Shown: positions 23,421 to 36,451, counted from the stretch's first letter. The stretch: DNA of 64,000 bases from Polytrichum commune (GCA_950295325.1 OX485805.1:10976501-11040500), one strand, 5' to 3'. Notes: generated by a model from the letters alone, not told the origin. Made by a program: numbers and translations.

Positions 23421-23464
23421 CAGTTACGAACAAAATTGAGTATGTTGTACACAAACTCAACTTC
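23421..23464 (+). repeat. Tc1 left terminal inverted repeat
   Basis: It pairs with 24963-25006. Shared blocks include ACGAACAA, TGAGTAT and ACTCA.CTTC. Confidence 0.88.
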
Positions 23465-23763
23465 GGTTCTCATGTCAACTGATTCGAATCAGAAAGCAAA
23501 GTGATGAAGTGATCAAAGCAAGAGTCCAAGTTATCAATTGCATAAATGTGAAACCAAAAAGTGAAAAGGGTTTAGGGTTTTAAAACTAGGCAATGTTGAA
23601 GTGGTTAGGGTTACAATACTTGTTTTTTGTTTGCCGCCACTCTTCCAACATCGACACCTCTGTGTGCATTGCGTAGTTGAGAATGTCGTGAGATTTCTTG
23701 TGCATTGTGTAGCCTTGGTTCCATAGTACATGAGGTGCAATTTGTAGAATCGTTTGTAGCCGT

Positions 23764-24808
23764 ATGCCTCCGTTGTCTCGATAACGGAAGCATCAAGCTT
23801 TGGTGCAACTTAGAAGCGGTGTTTCTACTCGCAAAGTTGCCGCTTTAGTGGGTATGAGCCAATCTTTGTAACGAATCTGAGGAAGGATGTAGGGGGGCGA
23901 AATTGAGAGACAAAGAGGAGGGCGTCTAAAACTTCTTACAGACCGAGAGAAGAAGCATTGCGTCACTCCTTTTACTGAAGGTTGACTTGGAAATGCTTCT
24001 ACGACAGCAAAACTACTTCGATATGAAACATGTAAATTGGTGTCTGACATCAATGTGGACGTGCATTTGAGAGAGATTGGATTGGGTGCACTAGTGCAAC
24101 AAAGGAAGCCATTTCTAAGTCGTAAACATGTTCTTGCACGCTTGAGGTTTGCTCAAAGGTATGAGAATTGGACCATTGATGATTGGAAACTTATGATTTT
24201 TAGTGACGAGACAAAGATAAATAAGTTTAACTCAGATGGTAAGTAATAGCGTTGGATTGGAGATGAAGATTGCGTTGGACCTTAACATGTCCATCATACC
24301 GTGAAGCATGATGGTGGGTCGGTGATGATTTGGGGATGCATGACGGATTTTAGGCCGGGAGCATGGCAGAATTGAAGGTAGGACGGATAGGAATTTGTAC
24401 AAATTTATTTTAGAAAATTTCTTATGGTCCACTATACATAATTATAATTTGGATCTAAGTAGGTTGGTCTTTCAATATGATAATGATCCCAAGTACACGA
24501 GCAAGATTGTGTAAGAATGGTTGGCATCACAACCATTTTAACTCCTTCAATGGCATGTACAACCTCCGGATTTGAATCCTATTGAACACTTATGGGCACT
24601 TCTCAAATGGCGTTTGAATGAATTTACGACACCTCCAAGAGGTATCCAAGATTTGTGGGAGCGTGTGTGCTCAATGTATCCCAACATTAGTGAACAAGAT
24701 TGTATGGCGCTTTATGAGAGCATGCCACGAAAAATTAACGTTGTGTTGAAGAGTAGGGATTACTGGACCAATTACTCTAAAATTTGTAAGCAACTTGAAC
24801 AAAACTGA
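23764..24808 (+). pseudogene. Tc1-family transposase pseudogene
   Basis: The frame begins at ATG 23764 and runs about 348 codons, the normal Tc1 length, but it carries several stops (for example TAA at 23782, TAATAG after 24240, TAA in the last third) and a one-base frame change near 24350-24366. Recognisable parts are an N-terminal helix-turn-helix (STRKVAALVGMSQS), a GGRLK segment equivalent to the GRPR hook, and the catalytic core. The first Asp is in LMIFSDETKINKF, then KHDGGSVMIWGCM, the second Asp in LVFQYDNDPKYTSK, and the Glu in PPDLNPIEHLW. There are 34 residues between the second Asp and the Glu, giving the DD34E signature. No functional protein can be made. Confidence 0.9.
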
Positions 24809-24962
24809 GTATTTGTATATAATTTCTCTTTTGGCTTTGCAACATACTTTCTTACTATCAATATAATGTGAAAATTTGCATACATGTGCACGAGTTTGTG
24901 CTGTATCATATCCAATTTTCAAATATGAAAAAGAGCCTATGAATTGTTCATGGTTGTCTGTT

Positions 24963-25006
24963 GAAGATGAGTATGTTCAAAAAATACTCAGTATTGTTCG
25001 TCAGTG
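24963..25006 (-). repeat. Tc1 right terminal inverted repeat
   Basis: Inverted copy of 23421-23464, ending TCAGTG and followed by TA. Confidence 0.88.
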
Positions 25007-25008
25007 TA

Positions 25009-25982
25009 ACGTATTGGGGTTATTAGCTGGCCCAGTCAAGGTGTAAGTTATAAGTACAATTGTGAGAAAGGGCCTGTCTGATTTGGTGCGCTGATAACAT
25101 GTATAGCATTTACACATGTCGATCATGCAATAAATCTACATTTTTCCGTTGTTTGATGTGATCCATAGTCGCATGACAATCGTCTGCCAGTGGCTTTTGA
25201 GCTACCTGGCAACAACAATGAGAGTGACAACATGACAGCATTGTAGAAGAAATGTCACACTGCCCAAAGACAAATTATTTGGATTACCTGCATATTTCAG
25301 TGAATCTGTGGGGGTGTTATTTGGTTCATTTTTCCATGGTCTCCAACTTCTACTAATTAGAGTTACACAGCAAAACTTTGTGTTTCATTTGCAAATCTAC
25401 AATGAAGTATCAGTCAAAATCGAACTGAAAATTGGATCTCCCATGGTTTAGTTATAGTTATTGGAAGTGCATATTTGTTGATTCCTTGACTGAATACATA
25501 TCATGCCCTCTTAATTGTGTTCACTATTGAATGAGTAAAATTTGAAGACGCAGTCCAATCTCTTTCAAAAATATATCTTTATGGTGTTTGTTCTTTGATT
25601 CTTACCTAACTGTTCACCAATCAACTATAGGGGTCCAATTAAGAAAAGCAGCCCAACTAATACCCATATACCTTATTTTGTGGCACCACACAAGATTTCA
25701 GTATGCATCATTTTGTCACTGCATTTTCACACAAGTGCTGTGTTCCAGGCTCAAATTTCTTGATTTGTTGTATTTTGCCAAACCATTTCCATTTCCTAAT
25801 CGGAATTGTAGATTGACTAGCACTCCACCACATAGATTCATAACCTAAACCAGTACATCACACACACCACACATACATGATCTCCCGTTCATAAAAATAG
25901 ACATGAATATGTGAGGATATGCATCACTAGAAAATGCATTCAACTTTAAAATACTCTATCCAGTGGTAGTATAAGAACTTCC
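25009..25982. other. 3' flank of the tRNase Z gene
   Basis: This stretch lies between the Tc1 right end and the stop codon of the tRNase Z gene, which reads on -. No gene or repeat was recognised. The tRNase Z 3' UTR should lie at its right end; a polyadenylation site cannot be assigned. Confidence 0.5.
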
Positions 25983-28900
25983 CTACCACCGGATGTGGTG
26001 AGAAGGAGCTTCCAAATTGGTATCTGAAATATCAGAGTCTGAGTCCGAGGTAGCAAATCTAATGTGTTGGGAGGACTTAGGCTCTGAAAGAATAGGTTCA
26101 CTTAAAATGGGTCTGGAAGAATTAGTCTTGATTGACTCTGTAGACTCAAATGTTGTTCTAAAACCTTTCATCTTTTTTATCCCAGATTTTAAAATGTGAC
26201 TAGGCCTAGCAATGGCCTCTTCTACGCTACCCTGGTTATTACTATTAGGTTTGGTTATTACAGTCGTTGTAATACATGCAATTCCTGAATCTTCGTTACT
26301 GGACGGAATTGATATCTGGGTTTCGAGCCTTTCCAAGTGGGAGAAAACAAGAGCCAGCAGTGGCAATGTTTGGCCCAGTTTTTCTAACTCAGAGCTACGT
26401 ACCACCATGCCATCAAAAGCTAAGCATACATTCTTGTGTCTGGCTGCATTCAGAGTCACAACCTGTCAAACACATAGAAACAGCACATTTTCATCAGTAA
26501 CAGTGTTACTGAGCATCAGAACATGAGTAAATAACATGCTGTTGATAATCCTACTCTATGTCTGGTACTTTTGACAAACAATTGAAAACATTTAAACCAC
26601 TTGTAAGGGTGTTGAAAAAGAGGAACTAAACAATGCCTCTCCAAGTTATTGAACTATCGTTTAAAAAACAATTCACTCCCCCTGTGAATTCCCCATAAAT
26701 TTTTTCTTATAATCAAGATGTTTGTCTGACGATATTGTCTGCTTACGAAATGAGATGCCTGACAATCAACACCCTTTAAGTCTCCATAAGCCATCCCTCA
26801 GACTTTGCACATGAGCAGGGACTAAAAGAAATGGATCCAGCATCAGTAATTAATTACTGCCCAGAAGGTCATATTCATGTAATGTAGCATGATGGGTGTC
26901 ACAACTCAGGTCAGAAGATCATGGCAATCACTGGCAAAGAAGATCATGGACACTCTTGGTGGCAGCGACTCTACTAATAAGTAGACAGTTCTCTAAGAGG
27001 TGTGACTTGGTCACTGAAAAACTCCTAAGGTAGACAACCCTAATTCGGTTACTTGTCTCAGTCGGACACCTAGATTCGAGTGGTATGTGGTCAAATGTGG
27101 CTCCAAGAATGGGTACGAAACAGACATGTGTTTAAAGAGATTGGACTACATGCTCAGAATATGATAACCTTTCTAGACACAATAGTCAACATAATTGGAG
27201 GGACCTATATGACCATCTAACGAGCACAAGAATCTTCACTTTGATAGTGAATAAGATATTCATATGAACTCCAAAAATTATGAGGAAAGTGGCTACGGCC
27301 TTGATTTGAATTTGCTAATCATCTCTTACTAATCGCGTGTTTCATATCCTAGGAGAAGTGGGCAAGTCAGAAAGAGTAACCATTTATTACCCATCTACTG
27401 TACCCTTTATTTACAGAACTCAGCAAGCTTCCCATTATCACCTGTCAAATCTCACAAGTAACACCAAGACGATAAGTAACCCCATAACAACATGATTTGA
27501 ACATGTTTGAAGAGGCAAAAAACCTCACCTGAGGATACCGCTGACTGAAGTGTGTGAGGACGACATACTGAGCGGCCATACGAAGGCCCACATGAAGTGC
27601 CTCTGGAACGGTGCTGTGGCGCTTCCGTATTGCATGGTCTGCCAGATTGTCCTCAAAAGTCGCCTCATGAATTAGGAGCGTGCAACCCACCCCGGCTTGT
27701 ATTAACCTGTGACATGGCCTTGTGTCTCCCGAGTACACGATACTCCAACCTCTCTGAGAACGTACTATCAATCCATATGATTCATGGCAGTGGTCCACAA
27801 CAACACTTCTCAGGTTCCCAAGTTCTAAGCGCTGAAGCATTTTGTGGAGATTGCCTCTCGAAGGGCCTACTTTCGCCTCAAGATGACCAATGTTGCCTCC
27901 AGAGAGACTGTCACAAAGAACAAAATGGAAGTTTGGGAAAGGGTAACCCCTGGCTGTCCACACATCCACCATCTGCAATTACAACATGGAGTCAATATCA
28001 TGCTTTTTATGTAGGACACAAAGTACTGGACAGTGGCATGCCTCTATGAAGATTTGAGTAGGAAGTGATGTCTGCCAGAGCAACTTCATGAACAGATAGA
28101 GTTATCCTTTAACTCAATGGGATTTTTATCGGGAGTTAATCCCCTTCGATTTTTCAATGGTTGTTTTGCATACAATATCAGTCTCTTTCTACTTGTGGTG
28201 CATGCTCATAGGTAGTGTTTAAATATGAATGAAGAGCAACTCATTTCGGTTCATTGAGAGCCAAACTCATTCTAGCACCCAAATTGTGTTTGACTCTCAA
28301 TGAACCGATCTAATATGTTTTTTGTTCAAACCTTCACACTACCTCCAAGCATATGCCGCAACCTTACTGAACATGGAAGGTGTTGAACGCAAATCAACGA
28401 ACTCCTGACCAAAAGTCATGTAGTGTTTGAGGATAACTCTAATATTTCAGAATGTATGGAACAGCTTCCTGAAGATGACTTGAATTTGGACTGAGCACCC
28501 AGGCATTACCTCGTGTATCCATTTCTTCACAGTTGATGGCCCAATGACTGTCAGCACAGGTGCTCCAACCGGCTGTGCATGAATAAGAGACATAATTCCT
28601 AGCACATGATCTGCATGTTTGTGGGATAACCACACACACTCTAATGACTTCAACACTTCATGAGCTCCAGTTTCACCATATTTGCGTACCATCTGCCCAA
28701 GGCACCCTTCCCCTGCGTCTAGCAACATATAATGTTTGCCACCTGTTTGTAATAGTATGCCACTGCTGCCTCTGAATTTGCTGGGCTCTGCTGAACCTGT
28801 TCCTAGAAACACTAACTCAAACTCTGATCCTCCATTACCATGCAAAGTCCTCGAGTCCTCCACAGGAAATGTCAAGGGTTCTTGAGTTACACATGCATCA

Positions 28901-31900
28901 TAACCTTTTGAAATTGTAGTGCACGATGTAACTACCTTTCGCTGCTTCTTTAGCCTTTCTTTCAAGGTGGCGGCGGCCACCTGATTGGAGGTAAAAGAGG
29001 GCTTGGATATTGATGATGGTGGTAACCCGGACTGTTGTATTCCCTCTCCAAAGGCGGCTGCCTGCAGTTGCGGCTTGCTTTGAAGGAGCTCTTTCTGTAT
29101 TTTGAATGTGTCAACGACCTTTGAACATTCTGAATGATCAACTGACATATGGACCCCAGTAAGGCCCTTCTCGAACACTATCCGTGAGAGCAGAGAGACC
29201 TCCAATTCTTTGGCCTGTGTATTATTGACCAATTCAGTGGCAGTAACAGTACTTTGAGGAACTACATCAAATGGGAGGGGGAACATTGTCTTGTTGATTG
29301 TGTTAAGCTTTGCGATGGTCTCCAAAGACGAGCAAAACCCAAACTCACTTTTACTTGTCTGAACCACGATTTGAGGAGGTCCTTCCACCTTTTGTTCTGG
29401 ACCTCCTGCATGACTCTTAGAAGTTTTTGGAAGAGAATAAGGGGATAAGTGAATGACAGCAGCAACTGAATGTTGACCACCACCATTATTACTAGCTTGA
29501 CAAACTTGAGAAGTATCTTTATTTCCTGTACGCCATGAAGCAGCCCCTTGCGCATGACCTTGTACACACCTTAATATTGGATGTGCCCAAAGGCTTTCAA
29601 GTTGTGCTGGGCTACTGCAGTCCACCAAGATAATACCTGTTCCTAGCTTTTTCAAGAAGCAAACAAAGCCCAAGACAGTGGAACTGCGAGAATCATCAGT
29701 CATCTTCTGCTGCTGGTTCTGTACCAAAGGATCAGAAACGTGTTCAAGAGTTCCACACGGATTCCTAATGTATACAGGATTTGCATCGTCTGGGCTATCT
29801 GGCAGGTCATTTCTCGTGGCATTGTCAATCAACCACTCATAAGAGCCTTGCAGGTCTGAAGAGATTTCACCAGAAAGGGGACGCTTGCCAGGTATATCTA
29901 CACTTGACGTCAACCTTTCTCCTTGACTACATGTATCTTGGCTGGCTACTTTATCATGATGTTCAGTGTTCCTTGTTGTAGTTGTTGTGGTTGTTGTGGT
30001 TGGTACCTCCAGTACTTCAGCAGAAGAACGTGGATTTCGGACTGCTAGAGTATGCGCAGGTTGGAATGTATCTACTTGACTTGTACTGCCGCAGGCTTTT
30101 CTGAGGTGTGACAGAGCCACATTCTTTCGATCTTTTGGCCGGTTGTTGCTACTTGCAAAAATGATGTCTAGGTCAGAGAACAGAGGTACGTTTTTACTTG
30201 AAACATTCTTGCGTCTCCTCTTCCTGCGCTTTTTCTCAAGTCCATTGATTCCCTGTTTGCAGTTACGTGTGCCTTCACTATCGCTTCTGCCACTTGAAGA
30301 CATGGCATGGTCTTCTTCTTCCCCGGAACTGTCAGGTTGCCGACACATTGAATCATCATCACTTGAAGAAATGACATTGTTATGTGACACTGGACCTGAG
30401 TCAGAGGAATCTGAGTCAGAGCTGCTACTGCTCTTGGTGCTATGGAATTGGCTTGGTAAAGGATCCTCCTTGGCAATGGCTATGGAGTCGTACCGACACC
30501 AAGGGCAACCCAGGTGACAATCCCCTGTGACAATTGGGACAACTGCAATGTGTTCATCCTCAAAGACAGGAACCTTGCCACTGGTTCCACATTCATTCAT
30601 AATAACCTGCAAGGTCACCAGAACTCTACTCAAAAATCCTCCGTAGTGAATCACCTCATCAGCAGTGACACGATGTATCTCAGTATTAGGTTATCCAATT
30701 CTTGATTTCAAAATCTACAGAGGCAAAGAAATAGAACCTTTGGATGGCGCCACCTGAATATATGGCGAAACGAGTGACCTAACTTGGCCATGCCTTGAGG
30801 TCCAACCATCTGCACTTGTCCATGCCCATCTTGTGCCAATCTGAGAAACAAACCTCCAAGGCCTCCCTGCCACAGCATAGCCCACCTAAGTTACTCACAC
30901 AATAGCTCAAATTCACACTCCTTATAGTCAGCAAGCAATGAGTCCATATGTGTCAAATGCACTCCCAAGTTAGTACGAGTGACATTCAACTGTCTAATGC
31001 TATACTCAGCCTCGGCCAACACAATAGTAGAAAGCTGAAGAGCTTCTGTGCAACATTACATATCGAAAGCCACCAAAAACCATATGATCCGTAACTTTAT
31101 TGGTAGCAGAATAGGTACCTAAGTACAGCCGAACAGTATATTATCTATAAATCGGTTGGCTCTACATCCAATTTGTTCTTTCAGATTATGTCTGATGCTA
31201 GTGATTGCATTCAGGTTAGGCACCGATTGATGCTAACGAACTACTTAGTGAACAGAGCACCAGAACACTATGTCACCTAAAATTTGGTTAGGAGATTATC
31301 TCTGAAGCTAGCACTGCCATCAGCTTAGGCAACGATTGATGCTACCGGTACTACGGTAGCACTCAGTGAACAATTTGAATATTATCAGAAAAACTCAAAT
31401 TTCACTGTGCTCTTAGTCAGCAAGAAATGAGTCCATGTATGTCAAAATGGACTCCCAACTTATTAGGCGTAAAATTACACTGTCTGATGCTGTACTCAGC
31501 CTTGGCCAACGCAATCGCAAAAAGCTTAAGAGCTTCTTAGAAACATTGCTTATCTAAAGCCACCAAGTACTTATACTATCTAAAACTGTACTTAGCCTCC
31601 ATTGCATATCAAAAACCACCGAAAATACGTTCCAACGGCTTTAGTGGTAGCATAGTACCTCATGGCAGCGGAACACTTTGTCACCTAGAATTTGGTTACC
31701 TATCTACATCCACTCTATTCTTTCATATTATATCTGATGGTAGCAACTGCAATCAGCTTAGGCAACAACTGATGCAGCCGAGAACTACTTAGTAAAGAAT
31801 CTGAATCTTGTCATCGAAAGCCACCAAAAACCTGATGTTCCATAGCTTTAATAGTACCAGAACAGGTACCTCATACCATGGTAAAAATATGGCATCTATA

Positions 31901-32685
31901 CTTAATTCGGTCAACTATCTACATCAACTCTGTTCTTTCAGATTATGTCTGATGCTAGCGATTGCAATCAGCTTAGGTTACGATTGATGCTACCGAACTA
32001 CTTGGTGAACAATTTGAACCTTTTCAGAAAATCTAGGAGTTCACACTCTCCTTGTAGACAGCAAGTCATGAGTCCATGTATATCAAATGCACTCCCAACT
32101 TAGTAGGAACATAATTACACTGTCCAATCCTGTACTCAGCCTCGGCCAATGCAGGTGCAGAAAGCTTCCGAACATTGTATATCTAAAGCCACCGAAAACT
32201 ATCTGCTCAATAACTTCATTGGTAGTAGAAGCTGTACCTCAGAGGAGCAAAACACTATGTCATCTAAAATCTGGTCACCTATACATCCACTCTGTTCTTT
32301 CGGATTCTGTCTGATGTTAGCGATTGCAATCAGCTTAGGCAACAATTAATGAATGATTTTAATCTTTTCAGAGGAAATGAGAGTCGGATTACTCGGTGTC
32401 TCCATGACATGATGTGCACAGGTCCAGGCCAGGGCCAAGGAAATTAGGTACAAATTGGAAGGTGGAGATTCTTACAGCAGATTGAGGCAGTAAGGATGTG
32501 AGCATAACACAAGAAAGACGAGCCGAGGGACGAAGCTTATGTTCCAGCGCCAGGCGGGCGAACCCTTCCGGAACATTGACGAGGTATTGTGCAGCTCCTT
32601 TGGGAGCTGACAATATCAATGCGGGACCGATTCCATCCGCTGCTGCGTGAAGCACTCGAACTTCATAGCTCAACCCCGTATTCAT
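25983..32685 (-). CDS. Long-form tRNase Z (tRNA 3' processing endonuclease), five exons
   Basis: Exons on -: 32685-32476, 30866-30738, 30606-28510, 27972-27529, 26462-25983; GT-AG borders, all phase 0, about 1119 residues. Residues 1-120 match the degenerate N-terminal metallo-beta-lactamase half (VRVLHAAADGIGP, VNVPEGFARLALEHKLR, GGLGGLFLRLAQDGHGQVQM). A long Ser/Asp/Lys-rich linker follows. The catalytic half has FLGTGSAEPSKFRGSSG, LLDAGEGCLGQ, SHKHADH (His 775, His 777, Asp 779, His 780), DHCHESYG (His 873), YSGDTRPC (Asp 895), HEATFED, KRHSTVPEA (His 931) and LTHFSQRY (His 953), so the zinc site is complete. It cuts the 3' trailer from precursor tRNAs so that CCA can be added; plants use it in nucleus and organelles. 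Met at 32685 is the first in frame after an upstream stop; no clear transit peptide is visible. Arabidopsis long forms are roughly 900 residues, so this one is enlarged, mostly in the linker and in an acidic C-terminal tail (SDSDSDISD). It looks intact. Confidence 0.93.
27105..27385 (+). repeat. Dispersed repeat family R1, copy in tRNase Z intron 4
   Basis: It contains 'aaagagattggactacatgc', 'aatagtcaacataattggag', 'gaatcttcactttgatagtg', 'aataagatattcatatgaac' and 'cctaggagaagtgggcaag'. It is one of the most complete copies and lies antisense within the last intron of the tRNase Z gene. Confidence 0.65.
28090..28450. repeat. Foldback repeat F1 in tRNase Z intron 3
   Basis: A 20-bp inverted repeat (28247-28266 against 28288-28307, one mismatch) has a 21-nt loop. 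The surrounding about 350 bp match 36990-37390 ('cctttaactgatgatcaatg' and 'actacctccaagca' blocks), so this is a dispersed element. The intron runs 28509-27973 and the repeat fills most of it. The outer ends are not sharply defined. Confidence 0.6.
30870..32475. repeat. Degenerate repeats filling tRNase Z intron 1
   Basis: The 1.6-kb intron consists of four to five diverged copies of a segment with 'attatgtctgatgctagcga', 'ttgcaatcagcttaggcaac', 'gattgatgctaccgaactac', 'ttagtgaac' and 'gcaagcaatgagtccatat'. Copies begin near 30900, 31390, 31800 and 32040, with partial units between. Confidence 0.7.
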
Positions 32686-35600
32686 GATGGCAATGTCGAG
32701 GAATTTCGCCTTCACAACGACATATCAGCTGCCGCGTTCTTCATCGACTCAAAATTGAACCTCTCGCAATAAAATTCACTATTCCAAGCTCTTGAGCTTC
32801 GCACACATATAACACTTCAATCTTCTTCATTGAGGACATATTTTTTTCGTAGTCCATGCATCCATGCAAAATCATTGGAACAAGGTAATGTTTTGCATCA
32901 TACGCGAATTGCATCCTCTCGGATGAATTTCCGAACCTTGCGAAATGCAAAACAGGGGCATCAATCAAGTTAGGGTTAGGGTTTAAGGCTTCGTGGTTAT
33001 TTTGATGGATTTCTTTGGGAACGGTATGGGATCCATGATGGGAACCTTCTGTTGCTTTTCATCAGAAAATAAAAGTAAACCCAATATTAAAGTCTCTAGA
33101 GGTCCAAAAGTTGATAGGTGTCCCAAGATGTGGGCTTTAGAAATGGGAACACTAGAAATGAAGAGAAAAACAATCTCCAATTCGATGTTGTTCGGTTGCA
33201 CGTAGTAAGCAGATTTTGAGAAATGAAAGGCAGTTGTCACTTTTTTGGTCACCAATGGTAGTCACCACAACACTTAACTTATAGAGTGCCCACACTAAGA
33301 CTAGTGACTATCCCACAACAACAAGAGAGTTTCCATTTTGATAAGAGTTTATGTCTTGTTTGCAGTGAAATGAATGGACAAAACTACAATACTCTACATC
33401 AAGTGAGGTTACTATGAGTAGGACAAAAAGTCCTTATTGATAGCAGTGTATTTGAAAAAGAGATGAAATTTCCCTATCAAGAGGGACACCTCATGCTACC
33501 AAGGAGCAGCAGCTGACCCTAGTGTTAATATGACATTAGATGCTTGAGAAATGGAAGGCAGGTTGTATGCACACCATAATAATGGAAATAACCTCTTGCA
33601 AGAGGACTTCTCCTTGGCACTACTACGTAAGTAGTGCAATCACAAGTTTTGCACATAAGGATATGTGATTGAGGAATGCTTTACTTTTGTCATGACGTGG
33701 TTCTGTCGTTCTCTTCTTTCCTCTTTTGCTAAATCTTTTTGACAGTCGATATTGCAATGCGGTGTGACACCACAATTTTGTGTTGAGGAGTTCGTATGTA
33801 TACAACCCATCTCTTGATATTGTGTGTGTAACTCCACTCATCCGATTTTCTAAGGTTATGGGTGCCACACTCACAGGAAATGGGCAAGAGATCATGACTG
33901 ATCCGAATTTTTGAAACGAGACATTCACTCATCACGATGCAAGTGCTATAGTGATGTATATTACAAATCATGCTCAGTTTACAAAGTTGTAATTAATAGC
34001 AAATGATGAACCTGGGTCCTAACTCCACACTGTACATGAAACACTCTACAGATGGACTACCTGTTGTTCAGGTTCCCGGATTATGGTGAAGCTCTTGAAG
34101 AACCTTGAAGATGTTGGGAGGAGATCAAAAGTATTAGCTGCTGATGCTTGTAATTTGGAAAAAGCAAACCTTCGATGGCGATGATAAAATATGTATAAGT
34201 TCGTGTTGAGGAACGAACCCTAAACCTAAAACTCCGTCAAACGCTTGTTAGTCTGTGTCGTTGTGGAGCTTGGGACATTCTCCAAGGTAAAGTGCAAGAC
34301 ACTGCCCTTGAAGCATCTCAATGCTGGTCAGCCCTGAACCTGTGCAAAGTTAACTTCTCATAAGCCATGCTTATGGTTTGCTAAGACTCATGTGTCAGGG
34401 ATCCCCATGTGTACATCGGAGGTTGCCGAATGATGGTGAAGCTCTTGACGATCACTCGAAGATGTTGCTGCAGGGGGAGGGAGATGATGACAGCTGCTGA
34501 TGATGATGCATGTTCAATTCGAGAAGCAAATCTTCGATGGCGATGATGAAATATGTATAAGTTCCTGATGAGAAATTAGCCACTTAGTCAAACACTTCTG
34601 ATCTAATTTGTGTCGATGTGAAGCTTGAGATGCAGAGGCTTGACATGCCGGGGACAATATTGTCCAACGTTGCCCTTGCCATGTCCAGCCATGAAAGTCG
34701 AGGAATCTGTACAAAATGTCCGTAAAGATCATAATCCATGCTTATAATTTGCTATCTATGTAACCCTCGTGTCAGAGATCTCCTCCTGTGTAATGTGAGT
34801 TTGAAGCTTGCAGGAACGAACATCAAAGAAATTGAGCATCATTTGGACTCGTAACATGTTGAATTTGACAAATTGCCCTCGCAATGTGTGCACCATTATC
34901 ATTTCAGACGACCTACCGACCGAAGCCAACGAGGACACAAACATGACAAATTGAAGTGTCGATTGGACAGTCGAGTTGATGATATGCGTCCTGCATTCAC
35001 CTCGTGAACCTCTTCCTGATCCCGTGAAAATATTGGCTCTAATTCACGGTATCTTGGAGAATCTTTTTCTAAGAGCGGAGCTGGTAGGGGTGAGACGCAT
35101 GTTGAGGTCACCACTAAATTCTCTTTCTCTTTCCAAATCCGGTCACACTTCTCAGCTGCAGTAGCGTACATTTTGACGGTGTCATCCCACACTCTTTCAC
35201 ATTCGTCTTCCATGTTAAAAAGCCTTCGACAACAAACAATAAATTTCACCCGTCGGCACGCAATCGATCGATCGATCGCCGAGCAAATCACACCCACTTA
35301 AGTAATTCTCTTTTCTCAACCTTTTTGCTTCCGACTCTGCTGCAGGATTCTTAGCACCTGATTTCGACGTTCACAACCATTTAAACCTTCAAATTGCTAC
35401 TAACAGACACGACCTCAAAACATCCTCAAACGCTCTTCAAGCTTCTCAAGGAAACTATGTAACAAGGGACCCGATCTAAGTACACATGGTCGACAAACTA
35501 CATCAGCTGAGCCGAAAATAAAATTAGATCCTTCGAGACTACACAAGTCACGCATTTATAAGCCTATCTTCAACATTTTGAAGCTTTTTTTCGTTCTTCT

Positions 35601-36451
35601 TTCTTGTACCGACTGCCGACGCGGTCACTCGTAGGCTGTTGCGAAGTACGTGCACCTCGATTCTCGATGTCACCGACACAGATCGGTTGGTCGGCAGCTG
35701 AGAATTGGTCAATACTCCAAATTTGGATTCAAGAATTTGCATGAAAGCCAACATCGACAGAAGTTTCCGTCGAACTGAGGACCACTTCACACACAAGGCT
35801 GAAGGCCCATGGCCATGGCATTGTAAGAGCTCTCATTGGTTAAAAGGCGGAGACCGTCCAAGTTCACTTCACACACACTAGGAGGTGAAGGCCTAAAGGC
35901 CCAAAGAAAAGTTCGTGGATGGAAAGTCTACATGGAGTCCTACATGGCAGGTTGTGGATAAGGGTGCATAGTCTACTGGAATTTGTGGTAGGTCCACCTC
36001 CAAGAGGTGGGCCTAACGCAATTTCCAGGAGACCATGACTTTTTTTAATATTCTTCCCAGCAAGTTAGATTGCAGGGCAAATTCTAGAACAGATTCCAAG
36101 ACAGACAAACACCACCAAGTAATTCTCTTAAATTGATAGAGTTTGAGACATCTTATATTAAACCAAATCCTCCCTTCTTTTTCCGCCAACAAAAGATGCA
36201 ATGGTCCCGCAACATGGTCCATTCTCACTTCACACTATGCTTGAGGGCCCGTGACTACATAAAACAACTTTCCCAACACCCATGGTACGGCCTTTGGATG
36301 AGAGTCAAGGGTCCTCACCGTTACAAGGTCACGGCTCTTGGCTCATGTGTGAAGTGACCCTAAGTTAGCTCTTCGGTAGAAGAGTGACTACAAATAAGCT
36401 TGGCCCTCTTCGGATCAATTTAGTTCATCAGACAACTAATGTGGGTGACTA
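32686..36451. other. Intergenic region upstream of tRNase Z
   Basis: The first few hundred bases should contain the tRNase Z promoter and 5' UTR; a 75-codon frame on - ending at 32741 could be an upstream ORF, which is unproven. A frame of about 105 codons on - (35213-34899, starting MEDECERVWDDTVKMYA) looks protein-like but has no recognised domain. The rest holds the tandem duplication at 34050-34780 and nothing else recognisable. Confidence 0.45.
34050..34780. repeat. Direct duplication of about 370 bp
   Basis: 'gtgaagctcttga', 'tcgatggcgatgat' followed by 'aaatatgtataagttc', and 'catgcttat(g/a)(g/a)tttgct' each occur twice, about 350-370 bp apart (34088/34437, 34174/34530, 34364/34737). 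The two copies have diverged. Confidence 0.7.

Larger units (their letters stand above)
23421..25006 (+). mobile_element. Tc1-type (DD34E) transposon, inactive
   Basis: This 1586-bp element has 44-bp inverted ends matching at 34 of 44 positions, beginning CAGT/CACT and flanked by TA on both sides. Ends, size and TA duplication are typical of Tc1. It contains one transposase pseudogene nearly filling it. The coding style (GRPK-like motif, KHDGGSVMIWGCM, PPDLNPIEHLW) resembles animal and fungal Tc1 elements. Confidence 0.9.

Noticed and set aside
26017-26526. Frames of 60-104 codons on + opposite the tRNase Z last exon
   Set aside because: Shadow frames of the confirmed exon on -.
34899-35213. 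About 105-codon frame on - starting MEDECERVWDD
   Set aside because: Composition is protein-like, but there is no domain, no second exon and no paralog in the window; not enough for a gene call.
35548-35796. 82-codon frame on -
   Set aside because: No recognised motif; might be a decayed element scrap but cannot be supported.
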